Shown: positions 1 through 9,368, counted from the first letter of the stretch. The stretch is 32,268 nt of DNA from Betaproteobacteria bacterium (GCA_947476535.1 CANJRC010000033.1:1-32268); one strand, 5' to 3'. A program made the numbers and translations. Notes: generated by a model not told the origin, from the sequence alone.

Positions 1-48
1 CCCTCCTGCCCCTCCTGCCCCTCCTGCCCCTCCTGCCCCTCCTGCCCC
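1..48 (-). repeat. tandem 9-bp repeat coding Gly-Ala-Gly
   Basis: Five perfect copies of the 9-mer CCCTCCTGC (plus strand), plus part of a sixth, run into the left window edge. On the coding (minus) strand they read GGG GCA GGA, that is Gly-Gly-Ala repeats in frame. A unit length divisible by three means copy-number change alters length without shifting frame. The full length of the array lies outside the window. Confidence 0.9.
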
Positions 49-957
49 ATCTGTCGGCGCCGTCTGAACCGGGACCTCCTGTTGGTCCGCCGCCGCGGCG
101 GGCGGCTGGGAGGGAGCGACCGCTACGACTGAACATGGCGGTCCGACGCTCCCGTCTGGCATTTTTGCCTCACACAGGTTGGCTCCAATGAGTATGCTGT
201 TGCGCAGCGTCGCACCGGTGAAATCGGCCCGGCTCAGATTCGCAGAGCTGAAGTTGGATGCGTTGATCAGCGCATTGGTGAAATCGGCCCCGGACAAATC
301 GGCCTTGCGGAAGTTCACCAGGTGAATGTAGGTGGATGCGAACCGGACATTTTTCATCGAAGCGCCTGACAAAATGCTGTTGGTCAGATCGGATCCTTCT
401 AGGATAGCTTCATCCAGAATTGCCCCCGTGAGATCGCTTTCCCGCACGCGGGCGCCTTCCAAGATTGCGCCCGTGAGATCGGCCTGCCGCAGATTTGCGT
501 TGTTGAGGCGGGCAGATGTCAGATCCGCGAGGCGCAGAATGGATGTGGTGAAATTGGCGCCGCCTAACTCGCTGCGGGTCAGATTGGCGCCGGATAAATT
601 GGCCATGCGAAAGTCGGCATTCCTGAAAGTTGCCCTGAACATTGACGCATCTTCAAGACTAGCCTTGGCTAGATTCGCTCCTTCAAAATCAGCCCATTCC
701 AAACGCGCCAGCACAAGGTTAGCAGAGGTGAAATTCCCATTTTTTAATGAGGACCAGGAAAAATTCACGCCGTGGAGAAATGCGCCGACCAAATCCGCGC
801 CAGACAGATTGCGAACTGAAAGATCTTCGTAACGCATGTCGCAGAAGCGGCAGCTATTTTTGCCGCCTTCGAAATTCTGACGACGGCCGTCGTTCTGGCT
901 AAGCGCCTGGCCGGACAGTGACAGGACCAGAGTGACCCCAAATAAGATACGTAACAT
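1..957 (-). CDS. exported pentapeptide-repeat protein, 3' end outside window
   Basis: Partial gene: 319 codons are visible and the frame is still open at base 1. The start is ATG at 957, with GAGGAAG about 6 bases upstream. The N-terminus is a signal peptide (MLRILFGVTLVLSLSGQALS). About 200 residues of pentapeptide repeats of the A(D/N)Lxx type follow (for example ADLTG, ANLSR, ADFTG), which in this family fold as a right-handed beta-helix. After a Cys-containing segment comes a Pro/Ala-rich stretch and then a Gly-Ala-Gly tract. The gene starts 21 bases after the secretin stop codon, so the two are almost certainly co-transcribed. The role is unknown: an exported beta-helix next to a secretin could be a substrate, a surface protein or a periplasmic accessory. 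The family assignment is secure; the function is not. Confidence 0.88.
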   Translation of the reverse strand, partial: MLRILFGVTLVLSLSGQALSQNDGRRQNFEGGKNSCRFCDMRYEDLSVRNLSGADLVGAFLHGVNFSWSSLKNGNFTSANLVLARLEWADFEGANLAKASLEDASMFRATFRNADFRMANLSGANLTRSELGGANFTTSILRLADLTSARLNNANLRQADLTGAILEGARVRESDLTGAILDEAILEGSDLTNSILSGASMKNVRFASTYIHLVNFRKADLSGADFTNALINASNFSSANLSRADFTGATLRNSILIGANLCEAKMPDGSVGPPCSVVAVAPSQPPAAAADQQEVPVQTAPTDGAGGAGGAGGAGGAGG

Positions 958-978
958 TCTTCTTCCTCTAGCTAATCA

Positions 979-3084
979 TCAGTAATAAAGAAATTCCGTG
1001 ATTTTTTTCAAGCGGTCCTTAAGCGAACGCATGTCCGACCAGTTTTCCAGGGCCACGTCGCCAGTGCGGAATTCACGCCAGAGCACGTTTTCCTGCAGAT
1101 GATGGAAAACGGAAGCCCAGTTAGGGTAGGGCCTGAACCAGTCGGAGTAGCGAGCGCGAAGACTCGCAAAGGGGCGTTCGTCTTCGCTCAGAGATTTTTC
1201 ATACTCTATCCGTGCTTTTTCCGGTTGGTAGACATACTGCGGAGGACGGGGTGTGACCAGGATCATTGTCGATTTCTGAAAATCACGGGTCTGGCCGCGT
1301 GAAAATAAATACTGAATCAGAGGAATATCCTGAAGCCCGGGAACACCATCACGGCCGACTTCCCCCTCTTTTTCACTCAGCCCACCCAGTATCAGCGTCT
1401 CACCGGGGCGCATTACGACGCTCGCGTCCACCTTGCTCTTGGCGGTTTCAACGCGTGCGTCGAAACCTGATAGGTTGGTGTTGGGCGTCTTAACAAAAGT
1501 GCGTGTCGCTGTGATTTTCAGCATGATGCGCCCGTCTTCGAGAAACCGGGGCGTTACTGAAAGGCTGGTACCGATTTCCCTGTTGATGGTCACCGGGCTG
1601 GCGCTGGCGTTGTTGCTGCTATTAACCACCACGGCGGTCAGCTCCGTGCCCGAGAAAAAATCCGAGGTGCGTCCTGCAGTCGCCACCAAAGTTGGACGCG
1701 CGAGAATCTCATTGCGTGTGTTGTTGGTGTTGAAAATATTCAGACTATAAAGGACAGCCGGAATGGTGATATTGCGAGCGACGATCGTCGTCCTCGAACC
1801 ATCGCCAGTTACACTTGAATTTCGCGCATAGGCCGGTCCCGTCGCACTACCGGCGCCGAACTGGATCTGCAAGCCGCGCATCAGGTTGACGCCTTTCCCC
1901 GTGGAAAAATCTTCTTCGGTGGAGATCAGCACGACGTCGACGACGACCATCTTGTTTTCGGTTCCTGGCGCGGTTGGCGGCAATCCGCCAGGCAGACCGC
2001 CTGGCATACCACCTGGCATACCACCATCCATACCAATAGGCATACCGCCATCCATACCACCTGGCATACCACCTGGCATACCACCTGGCATACCACCTGG
2101 CATACCGCCTGGCATACCACCTGGCATACCGCCTGGCATATCCGGCCCGCGGCCGAATTGGGTTTTGAGAAGTTCGGGCTCGCTATGAATTTCGGCCCAA
2201 TCGTTTATACGTCTTTTGACTTGCTCCGATACGCGTGCATCGCTCATCGCGGTGAGGCGCTCAAGATATCTTTGCGCCTTTTCTTTCTCGCCCACTGCGG
2301 CCATGATCACAGCAGAATTGCGCAATTCCGCAGCGGTCTGCGCACCGCCCATGGCCTCCATAGCGTTAATTGCACCGGCGGCTTGATCAGGGGTGCCGGC
2401 TCGGTAAGCTGCGTAGGCAAATGCATTGAGCAGACTCGGGTCGTCCGGATGCAGATACAGCGCTTGAGCGAGGTGTGTGCTGGCGGCTTCAAACTTCGAA
2501 GTGTCGATTTTGAGCATGCCGGCAAAGTAATGCGCCTGCCAGTTCGAATCGTCGAACTTGATCGCCTGCTGGTAGCCTTGCTCGGCAAGATCGTAGCTAA
2601 CGTTTATGCCCTCGCGCGCCTGCAGATGATAGATCAACCCATTGAGGAGATGAAAGTAAGAGCGATCGACGCGCAGACGCAATGCCGCGTTGATTTTTTC
2701 CGATGCGGCACTTAAATTGTGCTCCCATATCAGGCTAACCGCTTGCGTTGCCAGTCGATCGGCCTCGGTTAAGGGCGGCGGCGCAGCACCGACCTGCGCC
2801 AGCTCCGGCTTGAGCCGCTCTAGCACGTAGTTTCGCTTCGGCGTCACAGGCGCGGGTGTGGCTACGGGCGTGGGTACGACAGCGGGCCGGGAACCAGTGA
2901 CGTTCGGCGCCAGCGGAACGGTGGAGCGCCCCGCGCCAGCCGAGTTGTCGGCAGGTTCATTCGCATCGGTAGCGAGGGCCAAAGCCGAAGCACCCCATGC
3001 CAAGGCGATCGCCAATCCCATTGCACTTTTCTTGCAACGAAACGCTTTTATGATGATCTCTCCTAAAGAAAAATTTCGCTGCAT
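979..3084 (-). CDS. TPR-secretin (type II/III secretin-domain protein) with MPGG repeat linker
   Basis: A 701-residue outer-membrane channel protein of the secretin superfamily. In order: a signal peptide (basic KAFRCKK, then [17 protein letters not shown]), a Pro/Ala linker, about 200 residues of TPR-like helices (a [18 protein letters not shown]-type repeat is clear), a (MPGG)n linker, then the secretin domain. Secretin hallmarks are [32 protein letters not shown] and [15 protein letters not shown] followed by STMILVTPR. About 90 charged and aromatic residues follow the channel domain. The usual N0-N3 ring domains are not recognisable; TPRs take their place. The ATG at 3084 is the first plausible start, but see the separate finding on a start inside 3049-3057. 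No GspE/PilB ATPase or inner-membrane partner is visible here. Less GC-rich than its neighbours by eye. Confidence 0.88.
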   Translation of the reverse strand: MQRNFSLGEIIIKAFRCKKSAMGLAIALAWGASALALATDANEPADNSAGAGRSTVPLAPNVTGSRPAVVPTPVATPAPVTPKRNYVLERLKPELAQVGAAPPPLTEADRLATQAVSLIWEHNLSAASEKINAALRLRVDRSYFHLLNGLIYHLQAREGINVSYDLAEQGYQQAIKFDDSNWQAHYFAGMLKIDTSKFEAASTHLAQALYLHPDDPSLLNAFAYAAYRAGTPDQAAGAINAMEAMGGAQTAAELRNSAVIMAAVGEKEKAQRYLERLTAMSDARVSEQVKRRINDWAEIHSEPELLKTQFGRGPDMPGGMPGGMPGGMPGGMPGGMPGGMPGGMDGGMPIGMDGGMPGGMPGGLPGGLPPTAPGTENKMVVVDVVLISTEEDFSTGKGVNLMRGLQIQFGAGSATGPAYARNSSVTGDGSRTTIVARNITIPAVLYSLNIFNTNNTRNEILARPTLVATAGRTSDFFSGTELTAVVVNSSNNASASPVTINREIGTSLSVTPRFLEDGRIMLKITATRTFVKTPNTNLSGFDARVETAKSKVDASVVMRPGETLILGGLSEKEGEVGRDGVPGLQDIPLIQYLFSRGQTRDFQKSTMILVTPRPPQYVYQPEKARIEYEKSLSEDERPFASLRARYSDWFRPYPNWASVFHHLQENVLWREFRTGDVALENWSDMRSLKDRLKKITEFLYY
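1984..2139 (-). repeat. 13 tandem 12-bp units coding MPGG and variants
   Basis: Thirteen in-frame 12-base units within the secretin gene: seven MPGG, then [12 protein letters not shown], two MPGG and one LPGG. The first seven differ only at a third codon position, a sign of recent duplication. The tract lies exactly between the TPR half and the secretin half, so it works as a flexible linker whose length could vary by slippage without breaking the frame. Confidence 0.95.
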
Positions 3085-3101
3085 TGAAATATTTTTGGCC
3101 A

Positions 3102-3119
3102 ATTTAACACATTTAACAC
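3102..3119. repeat. perfect tandem 9-mer ATTTAACAC x2 upstream of secretin operon
   Basis: ATTTAACAC occurs twice back to back, 18 bases upstream of the annotated secretin start, in an AT-rich patch. On the coding strand it reads TGTGTTAAA-type repeats. It could be a regulator site or part of the core promoter; no convincing -35/-10 pair was found. Confidence 0.6.
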
Positions 3120-3147
3120 ATACAGGGTATTGTTTTCGCGGCTCAAA

Positions 3148-3357
3148 TTGACCAGACCTGCGCGATTTGATTGACCAGGGCAAAGGGTCTTTAACTAATT
3201 GACAGAATTGCGGAATAGGCTGAATTTTGATGGTCAGCGTATTTCGCGTAGGGTGGTCAATTCTGATCGCGCACCAACAGGGTAGTGCCGATCAGCGACT
3301 GACCAGCACATTCATTGGGCGCACCCTGGTCAAACCAAAACCGGTACTCCTGGTCAA
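3148..3357. promoter_or_regulatory. array of TGACCA/TGGTCA elements, candidate operator array
   Basis: The 436-base gap between the P450 gene and the secretin start has no convincing gene but holds seven copies of TGACCA or its complement. They start at 3149, 3172, 3231, 3254, 3300, 3327 and 3351; a near-match TTGACAG lies at 3199. Extended consensus read in one orientation is TTGACCAGG. Several spacings are 23, 23, 46 and 24 bases, close to multiples of two helical turns. The array lies 64-270 bases upstream of the secretin start and would suit a multi-site DNA-binding protein. Function is inferred from position and periodicity only. Confidence 0.5.
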
Positions 3358-3520
3358 CTCAGCGCCGGCGTCAACAGGGAAGGTGAATATTCTTCAATTT
3401 ACCGACAAGCAGTACGAGCGATTATTGCTTTTCGCGGAAATGCTAAGCAGGCAGCAAACAAAACGCCCGACTTGTTCGATCTTTTTTAAATAGAAGCCAA
3501 GCAGCGGTGCAAGCGCGACC

Positions 3521-4789
3521 TCATACAGCCAGTCTCGCGCCGGGCGTGAACAACCCATGCAAGGGCGCGAACTCACGCCATTGAAAACCATGCATAACGG
3601 GCGCCACTGCCGCCGGGTCCAGGCGCAGGTCCGGCATGCGCTCCATGAATGCCGAAATCGCTTCCTGCATCTCGATGCGTGCAAGCCCCGCACCCACGCA
3701 CGTGTGCGGCCCGGTATTGAAGGCAATGTGATCACGGGGCGCGCGCCGCGCCAGATCGATTTCATTGGGATGAGGGTATTTGCTCGGGTCTCGATTAGCC
3801 GCTGCCTGCGCCGACACTACCGCCTGGTTCTTCTTCACGGTCACCCCGCCCAGTTCAAGGTCATCGTTGGCAAGGCGGGTGCGAAATTGAACCGGTCCAT
3901 ATAGACGCAAGACTTCCTCCACAAAGTTCGGGACACCATTCTCTCCAGCGTCGCGAATCCTGTCCTTCATTCCCGGCTGGGAAAGCAGGATGTAGAACGC
4001 GTTGGACAAGGTATGCGCCGTCGTCTCGCTGCCGGCAAAGAACAGATGCCTCACATTGGTCACCACGTCCTCCACGCCCCAATCGGGCCGGATCGTATGG
4101 CCGTCGCGCCACAGGCGTGAAATCATGTCGTCCCCGGCCCCCGCCCGGCGCTCCTCCACGAACGGCATCAGGATCTGGTTCAGATCACGCACAGCGGCGC
4201 GCGCCGCCTGCATGATGTCATCGCCGCCGGTTGTCGAGTAATTGAAGAATCGCGCAATCGGCTTCATTTTTTGGAAACAGCTGTCTGCCCAGGCATCATC
4301 CTGCCAAGGGAGGCCCATGATCACGCAGATCGCGCGCACCGGCAGCAATGCATTGAACTCATCGATGAGATTAACCTTGCCCCTCTCAATGAATCGATCG
4401 ATGAGCGAGTGCACCAGCGGACGCACTCCGGGCACGCGGAACGTTTCGATGCCCACCGATGAGAACTGCCGAATCCACCAGGAGTGGAGGCGGAAATGGT
4501 CCTCACCAGTAGACAGCTTCAAGCCGCGCTTGCCCTGGATCTCCTTGGCCTCGTCCGACAGGTCGGCCGTCCAGAATCGCAGCTTGTCATTGTCATACGA
4601 CATCATCTTGCGGCAGCCATCCGCAGTCATGACCAGCCATGCATTCATGCCGGCATCCCAGATGACATCGCCGTATCCGCGCATTTTTTCATAATGGGCG
4701 AACGGGTCCGTACCCTCGACCTCTTTCACACTGAACGGGCAGCGACCCGCAGATTGTTCCGTCACTTGCTCAGGCGCTTGATTTGACAT
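3521..4789 (-). CDS. cytochrome P450 monooxygenase
   Basis: A 422-residue soluble bacterial (class I type) P450. The ATG at 4789 is preceded by AGGAA; the longer open frame to 4921 has no support. Visible hallmarks are the I-helix oxygen-activation motif AGSETT, the K-helix ExxR as EEVLR, and the heme loop FNTGPHTCVG with proximal ligand Cys364. It hydroxylates an unknown substrate using electrons from a ferredoxin and reductase that are not encoded nearby. It is divergent from the MmgE/PrpD gene across a 206-base shared upstream region, so co-regulation is plausible. Substrate is not predictable from sequence; the neighbouring catabolic genes suggest an alicyclic, terpenoid or aromatic compound. 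Confidence 0.95.
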   Translation of the reverse strand: MSNQAPEQVTEQSAGRCPFSVKEVEGTDPFAHYEKMRGYGDVIWDAGMNAWLVMTADGCRKMMSYDNDKLRFWTADLSDEAKEIQGKRGLKLSTGEDHFRLHSWWIRQFSSVGIETFRVPGVRPLVHSLIDRFIERGKVNLIDEFNALLPVRAICVIMGLPWQDDAWADSCFQKMKPIARFFNYSTTGGDDIMQAARAAVRDLNQILMPFVEERRAGAGDDMISRLWRDGHTIRPDWGVEDVVTNVRHLFFAGSETTAHTLSNAFYILLSQPGMKDRIRDAGENGVPNFVEEVLRLYGPVQFRTRLANDDLELGGVTVKKNQAVVSAQAAANRDPSKYPHPNEIDLARRAPRDHIAFNTGPHTCVGAGLARIEMQEAISAFMERMPDLRLDPAAVAPVMHGFQWREFAPLHGLFTPGARLAV

Positions 4790-4995
4790 TGCCACTTCCT
4801 GAAGGTTAAAAAGTTCGAATGAACGCAACTCGCCCCACAGTCTAAAATGCGTGCAGCATGGACACAAGCAGGTTCTGCATTGCAACCAGCATGGGTTACG
4901 GACAAGACTACCGCTGTTCACGCCTTGGCATTTGAACTGCCACCCTTCTCACGGATTTTGGCTGGCAGGCATCGCGGCCGTCGAAAGGAAACGTC

Positions 4996-6399
4996 ATGAA
5001 CTCAGACGAAAAACTGCTGACCCTGATATCCAAATTGTGTAACGTGAAATATCAGGATTTCCCTTTGGGATTCCAGGATTTTGTGAAGCGCGATATTCTC
5101 GACTCACTGGGCGCTGCAATTGCGGGCTCCTCGCGCCGTCTCACTCGTACCCTACTGGACGCATTCGGCGACAAGGCGTCTTCGCAAACTGCGACACTAC
5201 TCGGCTCCTGGCGGTCTGCCGAGGTTCGCGATGCCGCCCTGATCAACGGCACCTGCGCACATGCATGGGAACTGGATGATACCTATGAAGGTGGTGGTGC
5301 TCCGCTCCATGCGGGCGGAGTCATCGTGACCAGTGCGCTGACCATGGCCGACGCGGTTGGCGGCGTCAGCGGGAAGGAGTTTCTCGCCGCGGTAGGCGCA
5401 GCGCTGGAACTGGAATGCCGCATTGCGCGCGCGACGAGCGGCGGCCTGGGTGGCTGGCACCTGACCTCGGTATACGGCTATTTCGGTAGCGCCATGGCGT
5501 GTGCACGAATCCTCAAACTGACGCCGGAACAAACGGTCCACGCCTTGGGCATCTCGTTTGCCCAAGCCTCGGGCAACCTAGCTGCGACGGCAGACGCCGC
5601 CGACACGAAAGCTTTGCAGGCAGGCCTGGCCGCCACGGGCGGCACCTTGTCGGCCATCCTAGCCAGCAAGGGCGTTACCGGCCCTCTCAACAGCTTCGAT
5701 GGTCCGCGCGGCCTGTTCGCCCTTTACCACAAGGGGGTATACGACCCGGATCAACTCTACAACGGCGTTCTCGAGACGTGGGTGGCCGAAGGCATCGGAT
5801 TCAAACCCTGGCCCTCGTGCCGTTACACCCAGGGCTACCTCACCGCACTCATGGACTTGCGCGCGCGCCACCACCTGACACCAGAGACCGTCAAGGAACT
5901 CAGATTGTCCTCGGTATTCCCCAAGTTCATCGAACCCCGGGAGGTCAAAGTGAGCCCGAGAAACGCCGTGGACGCGCAGTTCAGCATTCCGTTCACGCTG
6001 GCCTGCATGCTGCAAAATGGCACCATGAAGGTCGCCGACCTGCAGGACGATCGCCTGCGCGATCCCGCGCTGATCGAAATCGCCAGACGGGTGCTCCCCG
6101 AAGGCGAGGCGCCCACAGGCGATTACGGCAAGGACTTCCCGCCGGCGACAGTGACGGCCATCCTGCACGACGGGCGGCAGTTCAGCGAGACTGCGGTCTA
6201 CTCGCTTGGCCATCCGAGCAAGCGGCCCCTGGACTTCGCTGCCGTTGGAAATAAGTTCCGTGCCTGTGTCCCATCAGCGGCGGTTCCGCCAAGTAATGAA
6301 TCAGTAGAAAAGTTCATCAGTTCGGTTGCCCTGCTGGACACGCTACCGAATGTCACGGAACTCTTGCGCATGATGAAGCGCGAGCCCCTCGCCGCCTGA
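4996..6399 (+). CDS. MmgE/PrpD family protein (2-methylcitrate dehydratase-like)
   Basis: 467 residues, full length for the family, with GAAAGGAAA as ribosome site before the ATG. Family features are DSLGAAIAG near residue 35, NGTCAHAWELDDTYE near 85 (the HxxxxDD segment at the putative active site), and FKPWPSCRYTQ near 275. Members include 2-methylcitrate dehydratase, cis-aconitate decarboxylase and many dehydratases or isomerases of unknown specificity. No prpB or prpC gene is nearby, so a propionate role is not supported. It lies divergent to a P450 and beside EthD-type genes, which points to a hydratase/dehydratase-like step in a catabolic pathway. Exact substrate unknown. Confidence 0.9.
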   Translation: MNSDEKLLTLISKLCNVKYQDFPLGFQDFVKRDILDSLGAAIAGSSRRLTRTLLDAFGDKASSQTATLLGSWRSAEVRDAALINGTCAHAWELDDTYEGGGAPLHAGGVIVTSALTMADAVGGVSGKEFLAAVGAALELECRIARATSGGLGGWHLTSVYGYFGSAMACARILKLTPEQTVHALGISFAQASGNLAATADAADTKALQAGLAATGGTLSAILASKGVTGPLNSFDGPRGLFALYHKGVYDPDQLYNGVLETWVAEGIGFKPWPSCRYTQGYLTALMDLRARHHLTPETVKELRLSSVFPKFIEPREVKVSPRNAVDAQFSIPFTLACMLQNGTMKVADLQDDRLRDPALIEIARRVLPEGEAPTGDYGKDFPPATVTAILHDGRQFSETAVYSLGHPSKRPLDFAAVGNKFRACVPSAAVPPSNESVEKFISSVALLDTLPNVTELLRMMKREPLAA

Positions 6400-6422
6400 G
6401 TCCGCCAACGTTGCGTCGCGCC

Positions 6423-7112
6423 TCAGGGCTGGGGGCGATCGTGCAGGATCACTTCGTTCGTCGCAACCCAGATGGATTGCGACACCAGCCTGCCCTCTAT
6501 GTGGCTCTGGGCATTGATCACGCCGAATGCAGCTGCAGCCTTGTCTCGTGACTCAAACCAGAACTCATCGACGCAGTCCGACCTCAATCCCCAACCACGT
6601 GGCAGCTCCGGTGGAAGCACATGGTTCTGCACGTAGCGCAGCATGTCCCCGCTGGTCGTCCCCTGCAGCAGAGCAGATGCATATTGCCCCTTCCAGGCGC
6701 GTGCAAATGCCTCGGCAGTGATGGCTTTCGATCGCTCCACAAAACGGATTAATTTTACCGGCCCGACGCCCTCACTCCTGAGGACTGATTCTTCCGCTAG
6801 CAAACAAAAGTTGTACACAGGCTCGGCGAATGTGTGAGCTTCATCTTCCACCATCTGTCCCTGCGAACTGTTGTCGGCGCGGTGACGCATCCGCGCCTCC
6901 GGCGAGCGATGCCAGATCAGGCCGACTCCGTCATAGTCTTCGCTGACGCCGTCGATTCGCAACTGCTGCACGTCGCAATGCGCGTAGCGCCGGATGTTGA
7001 CCCAACGAGGCATGCTCATGCCCAGAGACCCATGCTGGCGCCAGCGCGCCGTAAAACCCTCTCGCGTCAATGCAGGATTTCGTTTGGCCAGATAGATCAA
7101 TTTTGGTGCCAT
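6423..7112 (-). CDS. EthD-domain protein
   Basis: 229 residues starting at an ATG behind a strong GGGGAGG site. The N-terminal half has the ferredoxin-like alpha/beta barrel pattern of EthD (KLIYLAKRNPALTREGFTARWRQH), and the second half repeats a similar pattern (VKLIRFVERSKAITAEAFAR), so it is a two-module dimeric alpha-beta barrel protein. EthD itself is needed for ether-degrading P450 systems, but its biochemical role is unresolved; other relatives are small-molecule lyases or cyclases. Its gene converges with the MmgE/PrpD gene and diverges from a second EthD-like gene 82 bases away. A role in the same catabolic set is inferred from position. Confidence 0.82.
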   Translation of the reverse strand: MAPKLIYLAKRNPALTREGFTARWRQHGSLGMSMPRWVNIRRYAHCDVQQLRIDGVSEDYDGVGLIWHRSPEARMRHRADNSSQGQMVEDEAHTFAEPVYNFCLLAEESVLRSEGVGPVKLIRFVERSKAITAEAFARAWKGQYASALLQGTTSGDMLRYVQNHVLPPELPRGWGLRSDCVDEFWFESRDKAAAAFGVINAQSHIEGRLVSQSIWVATNEVILHDRPQP

Positions 7113-7194
7113 GCGCCTCCCCGGTTATTCAACATCGATGGCAAATGTGAGATGCTTGCCGCATTCACTCCCCATCTAAGAACAGGCCACGCCA

Positions 7195-7890
7195 ATGAAC
7201 AAGATCGTTGCCTTCATGCGCGCAGCACCAGCAAGCGCGCGCGAGACATTCCAGAACGATATTCTCACCATGGCAAACGCCGGTCTGGATGAAATCATCG
7301 GTGCCGTCGCCCTCCACGTCAATCTTGTGCTCCTACCGCCCCCCAATCTGCCTTACCGCCCCCCGAGCGACCCCGGCGTGGGGAAGCCTCCGGAATACGA
7401 CGTAATCGTCGAGGCCTGGAGCACTGCAGAAGCTTCTGCCGTAGCTCAGCGATTGCACAAAGCTATGATCGGAAAAACATCGGTAATTCATGCCTACGCG
7501 GTGACGCACAAGCAGATCTACAACCGAAAGGCCTTCTCGCGTGGTCGCCCCTCAGCGGGCATCAAACTCATGGGCCGACTCATGTTTCACGCCGATTTGC
7601 CTGATACCGCCGCAATGCGAAGCTGGGGCCTGCATGCTCCGCTGGCGGCTCGCGTCCATGTCGGTAGCGCCATCTATGTACAAAACTGGGTGCTAGGAGC
7701 GTTGAGCGCCGATTGCCCCCCGGCTCGCGGCATCCCTATCATGCACTTTCCGACCGACGTGGATTTCTTCGACGGTTTTGTAGACAGTCCCCGTGGCATG
7801 CAGGAAATCCTGCAGGACACTTCGCACTTTGTCGCGAGCGGCCCCCGTTTCTACACCACTGAACATATCATTCGAGCGGCAAACACCTAG
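7195..7890 (+). CDS. EthD-like dimeric alpha/beta barrel protein
   Basis: 231 residues. The C-terminal half has the EthD pattern of HAPLAARVHVG, a Tyr-Val-Gln-Asn segment, and a phase in which an acidic Phe-rich strand (DVDFFDGFVDS) precedes the final helix. The N-terminal half is a weaker, possibly duplicated module with a Pro-rich insertion (LLPPPNLPYRPPS). The ribosome site is weak (CAGGCCACG). Divergently arranged with the other EthD gene, so both probably share a control region at 7113-7194. Function is inferred: a non-enzymatic partner or small-molecule-binding enzyme in the pathway around the P450. Confidence 0.7.
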   Translation: MNKIVAFMRAAPASARETFQNDILTMANAGLDEIIGAVALHVNLVLLPPPNLPYRPPSDPGVGKPPEYDVIVEAWSTAEASAVAQRLHKAMIGKTSVIHAYAVTHKQIYNRKAFSRGRPSAGIKLMGRLMFHADLPDTAAMRSWGLHAPLAARVHVGSAIYVQNWVLGALSADCPPARGIPIMHFPTDVDFFDGFVDSPRGMQEILQDTSHFVASGPRFYTTEHIIRAANT

Positions 7891-7938
7891 CGAGTCACCC
7901 ACATCGCGGGCACAACCGGCACTTCGTCGCCAGGAGTC

Positions 7939-9192
7939 TCAGGACGGCTGATCCAGGTCGAACGCCTTGTGCAGCGCCCGTACTGCCAGTTCCATGTATT
8001 TCTCGTCAATCACGACTGAGATCTTGATTTCCGACGTCGAGATCATCTGGATGTTGATTCCTTCCTCCGATAACGTCCGGAACATTTTTGAGGCGATGCC
8101 CGCATGGGTACGCATTCCTACTCCCACCATGGACACCTTGCAGATCCGGTTGTCCCCATGGATGTCAGTAGCCTTGATATGTGCCTTGACCTGCTTGTTC
8201 AGGACATCCAATGCCGCCTGGTATTCATTGCGGTGCACCGTGAAGGAAAAGTCGGTCATCCCGTTCATGCCCGCGTTCTGGATGATCATGTCCACATCGA
8301 TATTGGCATCGCTCACCGGGCCCAGAATTGCGTAGGCAATGCCCGGACGATCTGGCACGCCCGTCACCGTGATCTTGGCTTCATCGCGATTGAACGCGAT
8401 GCCGGAAATAATGGCTTGTTCCATCTTGTCGTCTTCCTCGAACGTAATGAGCGTGCCCGATGCGGCCTCTTCTTCAATGGGCATGAGCGGATCGGTCAGG
8501 CTAGAGAGGACCCTGAGCGGGACCTTGTACTTGCCGGCAAATTCAACCGAGCGAATCTGCAGCACCTTGGAACCAAGGCTCGCCATTTCGAGCATTTCCT
8601 CGAAGGTGACGGTATGCAGTCGCCGGGCATCCGGCTCGACACGAGGGTCCGTTGTGTAGACGCCGTCCACATCAGTGTAGATCAGGCACTCGTCCGCCTT
8701 GAGCACGGCTGCCAGGGCGACTCCTGACGTATCCGAGCCACCGCGGCCCAGCGTGGTGATGTTGCCCTCTTCGTCCACGCCCTGAAACCCCGCAACCACA
8801 ACGACTGTGCCTGAATTCAGGTCGGCCCGGATCCGCTCCTCGTCAATCCGCTTGATGCGAGCCTTGCTGAACGCAGCATCGGTGACGATACTGACCTGCG
8901 CGCCGGTATAACTGCGGGCCTTCACACCTTCGGCCTGCAAGGCAATGGCCAGCAGGCCAATGGTGACCTGCTCCCCGGTCGACGCAATGACATCCAGCTC
9001 CCGGGGATCCGGATTGGCGGATATCTCCCTTGCCAAGCCGAGCAGTCGGTTGGTTTCGCCGCTCATTGCCGAAACTACGACAACAAGTTGATGTCCCGAC
9101 GACCTCCATTTGGCGACACGGCGCGCCACATTGCGGATCCGCTCCGGCGTCCCCACCGACGTCCCGCCATATTTTTGAACGATCAAAGCCAA
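7939..9192 (-). CDS. lysC: aspartate kinase
   Basis: 417 residues. It phosphorylates L-aspartate in the first step towards lysine, threonine and methionine. The kinase domain begins with KYGGTSVG and contains [12 protein letters not shown] and the [13 protein letters not shown] segment. Two ACT domains lie in the last 150 residues ([18 protein letters not shown] and [19 protein letters not shown]), the usual sites for feedback inhibition by lysine and threonine. The start is TTG at 9192, since the product begins in-phase with family members and GGAG lies about 8 bases upstream; this rare start may limit translation. A monofunctional aspartokinase as in most betaproteobacteria. Confidence 0.97.
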   Translation of the reverse strand: MALIVQKYGGTSVGTPERIRNVARRVAKWRSSGHQLVVVVSAMSGETNRLLGLAREISANPDPRELDVIASTGEQVTIGLLAIALQAEGVKARSYTGAQVSIVTDAAFSKARIKRIDEERIRADLNSGTVVVVAGFQGVDEEGNITTLGRGGSDTSGVALAAVLKADECLIYTDVDGVYTTDPRVEPDARRLHTVTFEEMLEMASLGSKVLQIRSVEFAGKYKVPLRVLSSLTDPLMPIEEEAASGTLITFEEDDKMEQAIISGIAFNRDEAKITVTGVPDRPGIAYAILGPVSDANIDVDMIIQNAGMNGMTDFSFTVHRNEYQAALDVLNKQVKAHIKATDIHGDNRICKVSMVGVGMRTHAGIASKMFRTLSEEGINIQMISTSEIKISVVIDEKYMELAVRALHKAFDLDQPS

Positions 9193-9368
9193 TTTGAAGC
9201 TCCGGAAAAGCCTTGAATTTTATCGTAAAAAAGCTATTTTTTACCACGTTTTGTTGGGGCGACAAACCGCACCACTGGGGTTCACCAATCGATTTCACGG
9301 AGCTTGGCACGGTCCATGCGTATGACCTAGGCATGAACCGCCTACAACAACCGGGAGCCCATATCACC

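Noticed and set aside
332-832. Plus-strand frame of 166 codons with Arg/Ser-rich repeats
   Set aside because: Antisense of the pentapeptide-repeat gene; its regularity comes from the 15-base periodicity of that gene.
1886-2188. Plus-strand frame rich in Gly-Ile-Pro-Pro, and a minus-strand Val-Cys-Gln frame, over the secretin repeats
   Set aside because: Both are shadow translations of the 12-bp MPGG repeat in other frames, with no ribosome site.
3148-3357. CRISPR-like array
   Set aside because: The repeated element is only 6-10 bases and occurs in both orientations, without uniform spacers or cas genes.
5499-6254. 251-codon frame inside the MmgE/PrpD gene
   Set aside because: Out-of-frame shadow, Arg/Pro/Gly-rich as expected of high-GC shifted frames.
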